13,552 bases of DNA, from positions 1 through 13,552 of the forward strand of contig JAEMRY010000035.1 in assembly GCA_016463105.1 (NCBI GenBank). The letters run 5' to 3'. Shown here piece after piece: positions 1-7,816 of this stretch. A model generated the notes under the pieces. The model ran no database searches. It worked only from the letters and a program-made list of their open reading frames with translations, and was not told where the DNA came from. A program made the translations under genes and the position numbers. The stretch's first letter is position 1; the number at the start of each line of letters is the position of its first letter. Origin of the DNA: Ilumatobacteraceae bacterium. GTDB taxonomy: Bacteria > Actinomycetota > Acidimicrobiia > Acidimicrobiales > Ilumatobacteraceae.

Positions 1-655
1 AGAAGCGATCACCGACGGGCAACGCATGTTGCGGGTTATGGGTAATCAAAATCACACCGAGGTTTCTTGCGGCGGCGGCTCGCACATAACCAAGTACCAA
101 ATCTGACTGACGCACACCAAGAGCAGACGTTGGCTCATCAAGAATCAAAACTCGCGCACCAAAATAAACGGCGCGAGCAATCGCCACACTTTGGCGCTCA
201 CCGCCAGACAAAGTGCCGACCGGCTGATCGATGTCACGAACATCAATACCCAACTTTGACATCTCTTCTTTGGCTGTTGCTCGAGCGAATTTCGCATCTA
301 GCAAATTGAATGGCCCAAATCGCTTAAGTGGCTCAGAACCTAAAAAGAAGTTTCTCCATACCGACATCAAAGGCGCCATTGCCAAGTCTTGATAAACAGT
401 GGCGATTCCGAGCGATCGAGCTTCTCGTGGTGACTCAAATGAAACTTCGTGGCCTTCAAATAGATACTTGCCTGTGCTTGGCTTATGAAGTCCGCTGATG
501 ATTTTAATGAACGTCGACTTGCCCGCACCGTTGTCGCCGAGAACGCATGTCACTTCTCCGGCATTGACTGTCGTTGAAACATTCTCAAGCGCCTTGACGT
601 TTCCGAAATATTTACCAATATTTTGAAGCTCTAAAAGCGGCACAGAAGCACTCAT
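1..655 (-). CDS. Sugar ABC transporter ATP-binding protein, FrcA/RbsA-like (partial, 3' end beyond window)
   Basis: This is the cytoplasmic ATPase that powers the neighbouring sugar permease. The reading frame from the ATG at 655 stays open to the left edge, giving 218 residues. All nucleotide-binding motifs are present: Walker A GDNGAGKST (40-48), the Q-loop glutamine in VYQD (Q89), the signature LSGGERQ (149-155), Walker B VLILDEP (169-175, with D173 and E174) and the H-loop in ITHN (H206). The sequence resembles the carbohydrate-uptake (CUT2) ATPases. Whether it is a single-domain FrcA type (about 260 residues) or a duplicated RbsA type (about 500) cannot be told because the C-terminus is missing. 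Its start overlaps the permease stop as ATGA (652-655), so the two are translationally coupled. Substrate is inferred from context as inositol or a related polyol. Confidence 0.93.
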   Translation of the reverse strand, partial: MSASVPLLELQNIGKYFGNVKALENVSTTVNAGEVTCVLGDNGAGKSTFIKIISGLHKPSTGKYLFEGHEVSFESPREARSLGIATVYQDLAMAPLMSVWRNFFLGSEPLKRFGPFNLLDAKFARATAKEEMSKLGIDVRDIDQPVGTLSGGERQSVAIARAVYFGARVLILDEPTSALGVRQSDLVLGYVRAAAARNLGVILITHNPQHALPVGDRF

Positions 656-2676
656 CGTTGTTCGTTCGCTTTCTTTCTAATGAAGTTGTTTACGAGCACT
701 GCAACTAACAACACTGCCCCAAGAAAGATAAATCGTCCATCTTGATTCCATTGAGCAGCAGGGATGCCATTTTTTGAAACTGCCATAATTAATGCGCCGA
801 GTGATGCACCAATGACTGATCCATATCCACCAGTCATCAAGTTGCCACCCACGACTGCCGCAATGATGTATTCAAATTCTTGACCGTCACCTTGTTGCGC
901 TTGAACTGAGTTCAGTCGCATCAAAATCATTGCACCGACGAAAGCGCCCATTAATGAAGTAGCTATAAACAAAGCAGTCTTAACCTTGTCAGCAGGCACA
1001 CCAGTTGCCCGTGCAGCATCTTTATTGCCACCGACTGCAAAGATCCAGTTGCCGTATTTTGTTTTAGTTAATACGAACGAACCAACTGCTGTGAAGAACA
1101 GCCACCAGAACACTGACATGCGAAACACTCCGTCAGAAAATAGCAATCGTGTAGCGAGTGCGATAAAACCAAGCACGATACCGATTGCAACAAAACGCTT
1201 ACCAAGACGATCGGCATTCAAATCTGCCATAGTTCTTTTTTGTTGTGAAGCCTCAATCAAAGTTGTTGCAAACACCAGTGTCGCGCCAATTAATAGAGCA
1301 GTGAATATTCCGCCACGAAAGCGCGGAGCACTTGAGTCGGCTCGAACAGCGAACGCCACAACGACAAACGCTGCCGACATTAAGACACCAAGATTTATGA
1401 ACCACTTGGTCGACTTCGTGCTGGCGATGCTTCGAGCACGATAAAAGCAAGTTGCCGCACCGGTTCCGGCAACAGTGATCAAAACAGCACGCACTGCTTG
1501 AACTGTTGTTAATTGAAACAGCGACACGATTCCAATGAGAGATACAAGACAAATTATTGGCAGACGCAAAACCAGCAAAACCCAAGTCTGGGCCCTGCGA
1601 TCGGCATCACCTCGCATCAGACCGCGCACGAAAAACACAAGCGGGAATGCACCAGCAGCGACCGCGACAACAAGTCGTAGCCAACTTGGCATCCACTGCA
1701 ACACAACATTTTCTTCGCCACGATCAAAGAGCTGACCCGCCAGCGATGCAATTGCAGTGCCGAGCAATCCAAGACCGACATATGTCCGTGCTTCAATAGG
1801 AAACGCGCCAACAATCGGCTGAGTAGTTTTAAATCTTGCCCGACAATATGCAACAATCGCCAAGGCAGATCCAGATAAACCAACAACACCAGCAACAACA
1901 TTTCCTTTAATTGAGTCGGTGCGATGCAACACCAGCACCCCAGCAATTGCCCCAGCCGCACCAATCGCAGCAACCAACATCGCTGAACTCGAAGTTTTCT
2001 CTGCATGCAAAAGTGACTGCTCAATAAATCCAACGATCAGCAACACACCAAACAATATTCCGCCGACGATAAATATGACATCGCGGTATTTTGCATCGCC
2101 AAATTGGTTTTCGCCACCTAAGAACGCCTTGAAAAATTTATATCCATCGGCTTTATCAACGCCTGAGACGTTTACGAGCGAGTTAATTCGCTTAGAAAAA
2201 ACAAGGTTTGCTCCCTTGATCACAAAAAATGAACCGAGAGTGACGATGAAACTAGGCAGACCAGTTTTGTTTACGAGAAAACCGTTCCACCAACCTACGC
2301 AACCAGCCAACAAAAATGCAGCAGGAATGCAGACCCACAATGAAACTCCGCCATCGGTGAAATGCTTTGCCATCAATGCGATCGTGACGCCGCTTGCTCC
2401 AGTCATTACACCAGCAGAAAGATCGAACTCTCCGCCGATCATCAAAAGCGCCACAGCGACTGCCATGATTCCGAGTGGAGCTGCGACGTCTAAAAAGTTT
2501 GCGGTGCTTCCGGCTGTGCCGAACTTGTCACCATTACCCCAGAAAAATGCCCACACTACGACTGCACCAATTAGTGCACCGATTTCTGGAGAAATTAAAA
2601 GCCGCTTTAGCGGACCTCGATAAGCGATTCTTTCATCACCATCTTTAGGACGAGCAATCTCGTCGAATTCACTCAC
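652..2676 (-). CDS. RbsC/FrcC-family sugar ABC permease with a long central membrane insertion
   Basis: This is the membrane channel of a CUT2-type sugar importer. I take the GTG at 2676 as the start (674 residues) because GGGGGA lies 6 bases upstream. The frame also opens at a TTG (2703) that has no ribosome binding site. The family signatures are present but far apart: GGEFDLSAG (from about residue 81), N131-G with LPSFIVTLGS (141-149), TKTKYGNW and VGGN (537-551), then QQGDGQEFEYIIAAVVGG (594-611). Relatives are usually about 320-400 residues, with some 70-80 residues between the TLGS and TKTKYG motifs. Here almost 390 separate them. The additional stretch, about residues 220-516, contains roughly nine hydrophobic segments (near 231-251, 257-279, 296-314, 331-353, 364-388, 393-412, 425-444, 456-475, 493-512) linked by basic loops. 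Composition looks like the flanks and the frame is intact. It lies downstream of the binding-protein gene across a hairpin, and its stop overlaps the ATPase start. Confidence 0.9.
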   Translation of the reverse strand: MSEFDEIARPKDGDERIAYRGPLKRLLISPEIGALIGAVVVWAFFWGNGDKFGTAGSTANFLDVAAPLGIMAVAVALLMIGGEFDLSAGVMTGASGVTIALMAKHFTDGGVSLWVCIPAAFLLAGCVGWWNGFLVNKTGLPSFIVTLGSFFVIKGANLVFSKRINSLVNVSGVDKADGYKFFKAFLGGENQFGDAKYRDVIFIVGGILFGVLLIVGFIEQSLLHAEKTSSSAMLVAAIGAAGAIAGVLVLHRTDSIKGNVVAGVVGLSGSALAIVAYCRARFKTTQPIVGAFPIEARTYVGLGLLGTAIASLAGQLFDRGEENVVLQWMPSWLRLVVAVAAGAFPLVFFVRGLMRGDADRRAQTWVLLVLRLPIICLVSLIGIVSLFQLTTVQAVRAVLITVAGTGAATCFYRARSIASTKSTKWFINLGVLMSAAFVVVAFAVRADSSAPRFRGGIFTALLIGATLVFATTLIEASQQKRTMADLNADRLGKRFVAIGIVLGFIALATRLLFSDGVFRMSVFWWLFFTAVGSFVLTKTKYGNWIFAVGGNKDAARATGVPADKVKTALFIATSLMGAFVGAMILMRLNSVQAQQGDGQEFEYIIAAVVGGNLMTGGYGSVIGASLGALIMAVSKNGIPAAQWNQDGRFIFLGAVLLVAVLVNNFIRKKANEQR

Positions 2677-2713
2677 GCTAAATCCCCCGTTACATTTCTT
2701 CAAATTTTAATCT

Positions 2714-2755
2714 AGTTGGTTCGCTCACTCAAAATTCTGAGCGAGCGAACCAACT
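2714..2755 (-). promoter_or_regulatory. Intercistronic RNA hairpin between binding protein and permease genes
   Basis: Two 18-base arms (2714-2731 and 2738-2755) flank a 6-base loop. In the minus-strand transcript every position pairs, with one G-U wobble. The plus-strand copy would have an A-C mismatch at the same place, which suggests that the structure works in the minus-strand mRNA. It sits 45 bases after the binding-protein stop and about 37 bases before the permease start. No U-run follows, so it is not a classical intrinsic terminator. A role in partial termination or in protecting the upstream mRNA, so that more binding protein than permease is made, is inferred from similar arrangements in other ABC operons. 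Confidence 0.7.
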
Positions 2756-2800
2756 TCGATAAATACTTACTATTTAATTATTTCGTAATTAACGAATTAA

Positions 2801-3793
2801 TTAACGAGTTCCCTTGCCTACAAGTTCCTGAACTGCGACAACGTTTGACTTGTCAACAAATCCTGGGCCTGTCATAACTGGCAATCCGCCACCAACAGTG
2901 TTCTTGTTGGTGATGTTGAGGTAGAGGAACACAACAGCAAGGTATCCCTGAAGGAATTGCTGTTGGTCAATCGTGAATGTCATTTTGTCTGAATTGATGT
3001 ATTCAAGAATTTCTGTTGAAAGGTCAAATCCACCGGTTGGCATTACGCGACCGAGTTCAGCGGCTGCATTTGCGCCGTCAACTGCGATAACTGGGCCAGT
3101 TCCAAGGAATGCGTTGATTGATGCATCTGCATCCATCGCTGCCTTGATCTCAGCTTGCTGAGCAACGCGGTCTGCGTCACCTGAAGTTGTGATCTGAATA
3201 ACTTTTCCACCGAATGTCTCGGCTGCTGCGTTACAACGAGTTTCGAGTGCAACGTTGCTCTGCTCTTGCTTTGCGCAAAGCATTACAGTTCCACCAGCGG
3301 CCTTCAAACGCTCACCAGCACCACGGCCAGCAATTGTCTCGTCTTGGCCAACGTGCGTAATTGCACCGAGTGCCTTGAAGAGGTCTGAACCCGAGTTGAG
3401 TGTGACCAAAGGAATTCCTGCGGCAACAACTTTTTTAAGTGCACCATCAAGAGCTGTTGGGTCAGCAAGTGAAACAGCGATACCTTGCACGCCGTCTGTC
3501 ACTGCTTGCTCAATCATTTGTGCTTGATCTTGTGCGTTGTTGTTTGCACCTTGGTACCTAAGTGTGATGCCGAGAGCGGCAGCAGCAGCTTCTGCACCTT
3601 TTTGAGCTACAGACCAGAACACGCCGTCATCACCGTGGGTGATAACTGCGATGGTGATGTCTTCACCAGCTGTGACTGTTGCTTCGTCTTCTGTTGCTGT
3701 ATCAGATGCTGAATCTGACGAGCCACCACAAGCGGCGAGTGCCAAAAGTGCTACTGCACCGATGACGACTCCCCATGTTTTGCGAATCTTCAT
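2801..3793 (-). CDS. Periplasmic-type sugar-binding lipoprotein of an ABC importer (RbsB/peripla_BP_4 family)
   Basis: This is the extracytoplasmic substrate-capture protein of the importer, 330 residues. The N-terminus is a lipoprotein signal: basic residues 2-5, a hydrophobic stretch 7-20, and a lipobox L19-A-A-C22 followed by a Gly/Ser/Asp linker. The mature part has the two-lobe ribose/galactose-binding fold pattern: ITHGDDGVFWSVAQKG (51-66), VTLNSG (130-135), GTGPVIAVDGANAA (231-244), GGFDLSTEILEYI (254-266) and TIDQQQFLQGYLAV (274-287). C173 and C187 may form a disulfide, as in related proteins. The ATG at 3793 is preceded by AAGGGGAA at suitable spacing. It lies between iolE and the permease on the same strand, so inositol or another polyol is the likely ligand, but ligand residues cannot be read with confidence. 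Confidence 0.93.
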   Translation of the reverse strand: MKIRKTWGVVIGAVALLALAACGGSSDSASDTATEDEATVTAGEDITIAVITHGDDGVFWSVAQKGAEAAAAALGITLRYQGANNNAQDQAQMIEQAVTDGVQGIAVSLADPTALDGALKKVVAAGIPLVTLNSGSDLFKALGAITHVGQDETIAGRGAGERLKAAGGTVMLCAKQEQSNVALETRCNAAAETFGGKVIQITTSGDADRVAQQAEIKAAMDADASINAFLGTGPVIAVDGANAAAELGRVMPTGGFDLSTEILEYINSDKMTFTIDQQQFLQGYLAVVFLYLNITNKNTVGGGLPVMTGPGFVDKSNVVAVQELVGKGTR

Positions 3794-3846
3794 TTATATT
3801 CCCCTTTATGCGTAGTTATTCGAACAGGAGTTTTCCTGACCAAGCA

Positions 3847-3875
3847 AACATAGCCGAGATACTGGGTGACGGCAA
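3847..3875 (-). promoter_or_regulatory. Candidate promoter of the binding protein-permease-ATPase operon
   Basis: Reading the minus strand, TTGCCG (3870-3875) is followed after exactly 17 bases by TATGTT (3847-3852). Each matches the sigma-70 consensus at four of six positions. Transcription would begin near 3840 and leave a leader of about 45 bases ending in the AAGGGGAA ribosome binding site. The leader contains a small stem (CAGGA/TCCTG, 3825-3838). The iolE gene upstream lies on the same strand, so this may be an internal promoter that boosts transporter expression. Confidence 0.4.
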
Positions 3876-3937
3876 GACAAACCAGCCTTTAATAACAAGG
3901 TTTCGCGAATTCGGCCTTGAATCTCGTCTAAACCGAC

Positions 3938-4834
3938 CTATTTAAGTGTGGCGAGAAAGCCAATGCTGCGGCGCACCCCAGCCGTAGATATTTTAGAGTC
4001 TCGGGGCTGATCGCCGACGATAGCCATATCTTGCTCAAGCACGTACCAGCCCTCGTAGCCATTTGACTCCATTACGCCGATCGCCTCAGCCAGTTTTACA
4101 TCACCATCACCGGCAGCGCAAAAAACTCCATCACGAGTTGCTTCCATCAACGTTATTTCGCCAGCCAAGAAACGCTTCGCAATATTCATCTTGACATCCT
4201 TGACATGAAAATGATCGATTCGTGAAAAGTTTTCGCGTGCGAACTTCACAGGGTCGGTGCCACCGATCAACATATGCCCAGTGTCGAGTAACCAACGAAC
4301 ACTTGAACCAGCAAGAACTCGATTTACATCATCTTGAGTTTCAACGAGTGTGTTCAAATGTGGATGCAATACTTGGCGGATGCCATAACTTGCGCAAATC
4401 TCATCAACTTCTGCAAAACCATCAAACATCGCCTGCCACTGTGCATCTGAAAGTTTGAATCGCTTTCCCCAACCTTCGTCAACAACTACTGCTGTAATGA
4501 AAAAACCTTTTCCGGTTTCGCTCAACAGATTTGCCGAGAAGTGTGCTGCTTTGCGCATCACATCTCGCTGAGCCAGGTCGTGCATAACTAAAGGAACGAA
4601 AGCGCCAACGATTGGCAGTCCGAATTCGTTCGCAACACTTGAAACTTCTTGCGGAGTGCTGCCGAGATAACCGACTGGGCCCTGCTCAGTTGCTTTTAAA
4701 CCCACGGCCTTCATCTCGCCAAGCACAGTTCGTGCGTCAAGTTGAAAACCCCAATCAGGAACTTCGCAAACACCCCACGAAATCGGATTGCCAACGAGTC
4801 GATCAACAACTGAAACTTTGGTCTTGCTATTCAC
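3938..4834 (-). CDS. iolE: Inosose dehydratase-like TIM-barrel protein (IolE-type; sugar phosphate isomerase/epimerase fold)
   Basis: IolE dehydrates 2-keto-myo-inositol (scyllo-inosose) to the diketone that IolD opens. This 298-residue protein has the xylose-isomerase-like TIM-barrel pattern: the N-terminal NPISWGVCEVPDW (16-28) and TEQGPVGYLG (49-58) typical of IolE relatives, then probable metal-site elements H157-P-H159, L-D184-T-G-H187, H208-F-H210-V-K-D and E267 near the end. The start is GTG at 4834, chosen because AAGGAG lies 5 bases upstream, a near-perfect ribosome binding site. It heads the minus-strand group with the sugar-uptake genes, and iolG, iolC and iolB lie nearby, which supports the inositol role. 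An IolH/IolI-type isomerase is the main alternative, since these share the fold. Confidence 0.82.
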   Translation of the reverse strand: MNSKTKVSVVDRLVGNPISWGVCEVPDWGFQLDARTVLGEMKAVGLKATEQGPVGYLGSTPQEVSSVANEFGLPIVGAFVPLVMHDLAQRDVMRKAAHFSANLLSETGKGFFITAVVVDEGWGKRFKLSDAQWQAMFDGFAEVDEICASYGIRQVLHPHLNTLVETQDDVNRVLAGSSVRWLLDTGHMLIGGTDPVKFARENFSRIDHFHVKDVKMNIAKRFLAGEITLMEATRDGVFCAAGDGDVKLAEAIGVMESNGYEGWYVLEQDMAIVGDQPRDSKISTAGVRRSIGFLATLK

Positions 4835-4867
4835 TATTTCTCCTTTGAGTTATAAGTCTTCCCTGCC

Positions 4868-4893
4868 AAACTAGTAGAAGATACCTCCGTCAA
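4868..4893 (-). promoter_or_regulatory. Candidate iolE promoter
   Basis: The minus strand carries TTGACG (4888-4893, five of six to the -35 consensus) and TAGTTT (4868-4873) as a TANNNT -10 box. The 14-base spacing is short, so the -35 assignment is weak. Start of transcription near 4861 would give a leader of about 27 bases holding the AAGGAG site. The -10 box lies in the octamer ACTAGTTT, which recurs at the iolG -10 position. Confidence 0.3.
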
Positions 4894-4926
4894 GTATTGT
4901 TTTTCTAAATCAGACCCAAAATATTT

Positions 4927-5607
4927 TTGATTGCGCTGCTTACGAGCGTCATGATGATCGGCATTTTCATTTATGCACTAGGCAGTCGCCAACCCGAAAA
5001 ATTCGAATCAGTCGTTTTAATCAATTCAATCGGCTGCAAAAGTGCGCCCACCCAAACCGTCGGAACGGTAGTTGCAAAAAATATCGTTCTTACTGTTGCT
5101 CATGGCGTCGCCGGGCAAGTAGCGAATTCGATCACAACAATTGATGGGTCGGTGATTCAAGCCAAAATTGTGGCTATTGATACTGAGCTTGATTTAGCTC
5201 TCCTATATATAGGCGCCGACAAGGGTGGGGTGAGTCTTGTGCCGATCGTGCTCGGTAGCGCAAAAGCAAATAGCAAAGCCAAGTTCATTTCTTTTACAGA
5301 TGACGAACAGGTCACCCAAACAGCCAAAGTCATTCGAAGACTAAGGATTAACACTCAAGATATTTATCTCAAAGAAAAGGTTTCCCGCCCAGGCCTAGAA
5401 ATTGACGCCAATGTGGTGGTTGGCAATTCAGGCGGTCCAATCATCAACGACAAAAACGAAATCGTAGGCATCGTCTGGGCAACAAGTAGGTCAATTCAAA
5501 ATCGTTCTTGGGCAACTCGAGTCGAAGCAGCCAATGACATGCTGAATCTACTTTCTATGAGTAATCCCGAATCGACAACCCCTGAAGTCGTAGCGTGCTT
5601 TAGGTGA
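4927..5607 (+). CDS. Trypsin-like serine protease, secreted or membrane-anchored
   Basis: This is a 226-residue chymotrypsin-fold protease with a complete catalytic triad: H59 in LTVAHGV, D89 in ELDLALL, and S168 in VGNSGGPI. The order and spacing are those of HtrA/DegP- and MarP-like proteases. There is no PDZ domain: about 50 residues follow the active serine. Residues 1-18 are hydrophobic, suggesting a signal anchor. C37 just after it and C224 near the C-terminus could form a disulfide. The start is uncertain: TTG at 4927 gives a full hydrophobic segment but has no clear ribosome binding site, while ATG at 4951 or 4954 would shorten it. The stop overlaps the MFS gene start as GTGA. Substrate and role are unknown; no link to inositol metabolism can be read from the protein itself. 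Confidence 0.85.
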   Translation: MIALLTSVMMIGIFIYALGSRQPEKFESVVLINSIGCKSAPTQTVGTVVAKNIVLTVAHGVAGQVANSITTIDGSVIQAKIVAIDTELDLALLYIGADKGGVSLVPIVLGSAKANSKAKFISFTDDEQVTQTAKVIRRLRINTQDIYLKEKVSRPGLEIDANVVVGNSGGPIINDKNEIVGIVWATSRSIQNRSWATRVEAANDMLNLLSMSNPESTTPEVVACFR

Positions 5608-6776
5608 ACGACGCAGTAAACGCGCAGCAAACGAGTTCGCATCGGGCATATTTTGGAGTCTTTTTAGTTGTCGGCGTCGCGTTCGGATTAGTTGGGCCAT
5701 CAATTTCGTTGCTTGCTGAGCAAGTTGGTGTCAACCTTGCATCGGTCGGCATCGTACTTGTGGCCTACGGATTTGGTTACATAATCGGTACGCAGATATT
5801 TGCCCGCGGATACGACCGTGGTTTCGGAAATCGCTTAATCGGAACATCACTACTGATTGCGGCATCTTGTTTGGCGATTATTCCGTTTGTCTCAACAAGA
5901 ATTGTCCTAGCTTTAATGTTCTTATGTTTCGGAGCAGCAGTTTCTACATCCGATGTCGGGTGTAACACCCTCATTGTCTGGGAGCTCAAAGAGCGAGTTG
6001 GGCCACGACTCGCATTAATGCACACGATGTTTGGCGTCGGAGCAATTTTGAGTCCACTTATAGTTCGCGGATCAGACGCAATACGCGGTGACTCGGCACT
6101 TGCTTTTTGGTTTGCTGGGGCGGCAATTGCAACAATCGCAATCATTGTGCTCTTGCATCGACCACCCACTGATCCACATCTAGAGACAAGAGCAGACCAG
6201 ACAGATATCTCTAAAAAACAAATTGCATTGATCGTGATGTTCTTCCTCGCATACGTGGCACTCGAAGTCGTTTTCGTCACCTGGGTTTATACATATGGTG
6301 TCAAAATTGGTCTCTCTAAAACTGAAGCTGCAATTCTCACATCAACATTTTGGATCGGCTTTATGATCGGCCGATTTGCAACTGTTTTTCTGGCTCGCAA
6401 AAGCCACGGAATTTTGGCGATCCAACTCGGTGCTCTATTAAATGTCGCAGTCTGTATAGCGCTTTACTTTAGATTTGATTCGATTTTGTTGCCGTGTGCT
6501 CTGGCTTATGGCTTGGCTGCCGCGCCACAGTTTCCGTTGATGTTCGCTTTCATCGGTAGTCGAACTTCGCTCTCAGGAAAACTCACCGCGAGAATTGTGG
6601 GTACCGCAGGTCTAAGTTCGACAACTCTGCCTTGGCTTGCAGGTCAGTTTTTAGAACGGGTTGGCGTTGAGACGTTTCCGATTTTCTTAGCCTGCACTGC
6701 GACAATCGTCTTGATCGCAACAAAATTAATCACAAATAATTTTGGTGTTTCAACACACGTTTCTCAAACAAATTAA
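5604..6776 (+). CDS. MFS transporter, FHS/fucose permease (MFSD4)-like
   Basis: This is a 390-residue integral membrane transporter with about twelve hydrophobic segments split by a hydrophilic central loop near residues 187-206 (HRPPTDPHLETRADQTD). The first half has VGPSISLLAEQVGVNLASVG, the A-loop-like GYDRGFGNR, and DVGCNTLIVWEL followed by LMHTMFGVGAILSPLI. The second half begins with YVALEVVFVTWVYTYGV. These resemble the fucose/glucose H+- or Na+-symporter (FHS) group, so a sugar or polyol is a plausible substrate, but this is inference. The GTG start at 5604 overlaps the protease stop, so the two are co-translated. It ends 6 bases short of the convergent iolG-like gene. It could be a second route for inositol or a cargo unrelated to it. 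Confidence 0.85.
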   Translation: MNDAVNAQQTSSHRAYFGVFLVVGVAFGLVGPSISLLAEQVGVNLASVGIVLVAYGFGYIIGTQIFARGYDRGFGNRLIGTSLLIAASCLAIIPFVSTRIVLALMFLCFGAAVSTSDVGCNTLIVWELKERVGPRLALMHTMFGVGAILSPLIVRGSDAIRGDSALAFWFAGAAIATIAIIVLLHRPPTDPHLETRADQTDISKKQIALIVMFFLAYVALEVVFVTWVYTYGVKIGLSKTEAAILTSTFWIGFMIGRFATVFLARKSHGILAIQLGALLNVAVCIALYFRFDSILLPCALAYGLAAAPQFPLMFAFIGSRTSLSGKLTARIVGTAGLSSTTLPWLAGQFLERVGVETFPIFLACTATIVLIATKLITNNFGVSTHVSQTN

Positions 6777-6782
6777 TTCAGG

Positions 6783-7781
6783 TTACGATCCTCTAACTTC
6801 GGCAACCTTCACTACTCGGTTTTCTTTCGCCGAAATTTCACACGCGATCGCTACACAGATACTGCTGCGAGCCGAATCTGGATTGCAGGGATTGTCTCTG
6901 TTGCCAGATATCCACTCAATGTAAGCCTGAGTTTCTTGCCTGAACGCTTCCCTAAAGCGATCTACGAAACCTGCATAAGGCGATGTGCTGAGTTCGATAC
7001 CGGCATCAAGCAAGTTCAAAGGCGTGCGCGGTGAAAGACCAGCGCTTAACGAATCTTTTGAACCAAAAACTTCAAAACGAACATCGTGACCGCGCGGGTC
7101 GTGACGAGTGCCTGAAATACTTATCTGCACCCCAGATTTTGTTACCGCATGAATAAGCGAAACATCGCCGTCAGAGAACTCGGCATATTGCTGAAATTCG
7201 CGAACACGACGAGTTGCGAACACTTCAGCGATCGGCTCGTTGCATAACCATTCAGCCAAATCAAAATCATGAACATGGAGATCTCGATAAATACCACCAC
7301 TACCGGCAAGAAATTCACGCGAAGAAGGCGCGATATCGTTCGACAAAAATCGGATGTGATACATCGTGCCAACTGAACCACTATCGATGAGTTTTTTTGC
7401 CTGCGCAATCGGTGGGTCAAACCGACGCTGAAAGCCGACTTGTATTTCTGCCCCAGCTTTTTTTGCGCGATCCAAAACCGCATCTGTGTCTTTAAGTTCA
7501 AGAGCGATTGGTTTTTCACATAGAATTTTGCGCTTCGGCCCAACCACCATGTCAAGTGCTTGCGCATGATGTGAAGTACCTGTTGTGATCACATACGAAT
7601 CAAAATTTTCGGCCTTGAAATCACTTTCTTCGACTATCTCAACGCCAAAACGCGACCTGAGTGCCTGTGCCTTTTGTGGCGAACGGTTGATCACCGAAAT
7701 GTTTTTGATCCGAGAATCTTTAACCATGTCTTCAATACGAATTTCGGCCATTCGTCCAGCACCAAATACAGCAATACGCAT
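6783..7781 (-). CDS. iolG: Inositol 2-dehydrogenase-type Gfo/Idh/MocA oxidoreductase
   Basis: The predicted reaction is NAD+-dependent oxidation of myo-inositol (or an isomer) to an inosose in the cytoplasm. The 332-residue protein has the Rossmann motif FGAGRM (6-11), the catalytic lysine loop C88-E-K90-P (usually EKP), GFQRRFDP (117-123) in the C-terminal domain, and GGIYRDLHVHDFDLAEW (162-178). In the last of these, D167 and H171 have the spacing of the catalytic pair in Bacillus IolG. The ATG at 7781 has no ribosome binding site, but TAGTTT lies at -12 to -7 from its A, so the mRNA is probably leaderless. It is divergent from iolC across 66 bases. The gene symbol rests on motifs and context. 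Related dehydrogenases for scyllo-inositol or other sugars share the same signatures. Confidence 0.83.
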   Translation of the reverse strand: MRIAVFGAGRMAEIRIEDMVKDSRIKNISVINRSPQKAQALRSRFGVEIVEESDFKAENFDSYVITTGTSHHAQALDMVVGPKRKILCEKPIALELKDTDAVLDRAKKAGAEIQVGFQRRFDPPIAQAKKLIDSGSVGTMYHIRFLSNDIAPSSREFLAGSGGIYRDLHVHDFDLAEWLCNEPIAEVFATRRVREFQQYAEFSDGDVSLIHAVTKSGVQISISGTRHDPRGHDVRFEVFGSKDSLSAGLSPRTPLNLLDAGIELSTSPYAGFVDRFREAFRQETQAYIEWISGNRDNPCNPDSARSSICVAIACEISAKENRVVKVAEVRGS

Positions 7782-7787
7782 GCACGA

Positions 7788-7816
7788 AAACTAGTCGGTT
7801 GTCTCTCAAATGAGAA
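7788..7816 (-). promoter_or_regulatory. Probable leaderless promoter of the iolG-like gene
   Basis: On the minus strand TTCTCA (7811-7816) and TAGTTT (7788-7793) are separated by 17 bases. The -10 box occupies exactly -12 to -7 relative to the A of the ATG at 7781, so transcription is predicted to start at the first base of the coding sequence. The absence of any Shine-Dalgarno sequence agrees with this. Confidence 0.5.

Noticed and set aside
1919..2623. A 234-codon open frame on the plus strand opposite the permease (and a 152-codon one at 986-1444)
   Set aside because: Both are antisense to a well-supported membrane protein, with proline-, threonine- and asparagine-rich low-complexity products typical of mirrored hydrophobic codons, and neither has a ribosome binding site or recognisable domain.
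2677..2703. Upstream TTG as the permease start
   Set aside because: No Shine-Dalgarno precedes it, whereas GGGGGA is correctly spaced before the GTG at 2676.
2771..2810. AT-rich repeats (AATTAACGA twice, period 12, and TTCGT/ACGAA arms) at the binding-protein stop
   Set aside because: They are short, low-complexity and partly inside the coding end. They could be chance in an AT-rich spacer, so no function is claimed.
3906..3913. Palindrome CGAATTCG between iolE and the binding-protein gene
   Set aside because: An 8-base palindrome with no extension and no second copy in the promoter regions; not enough for an operator call.
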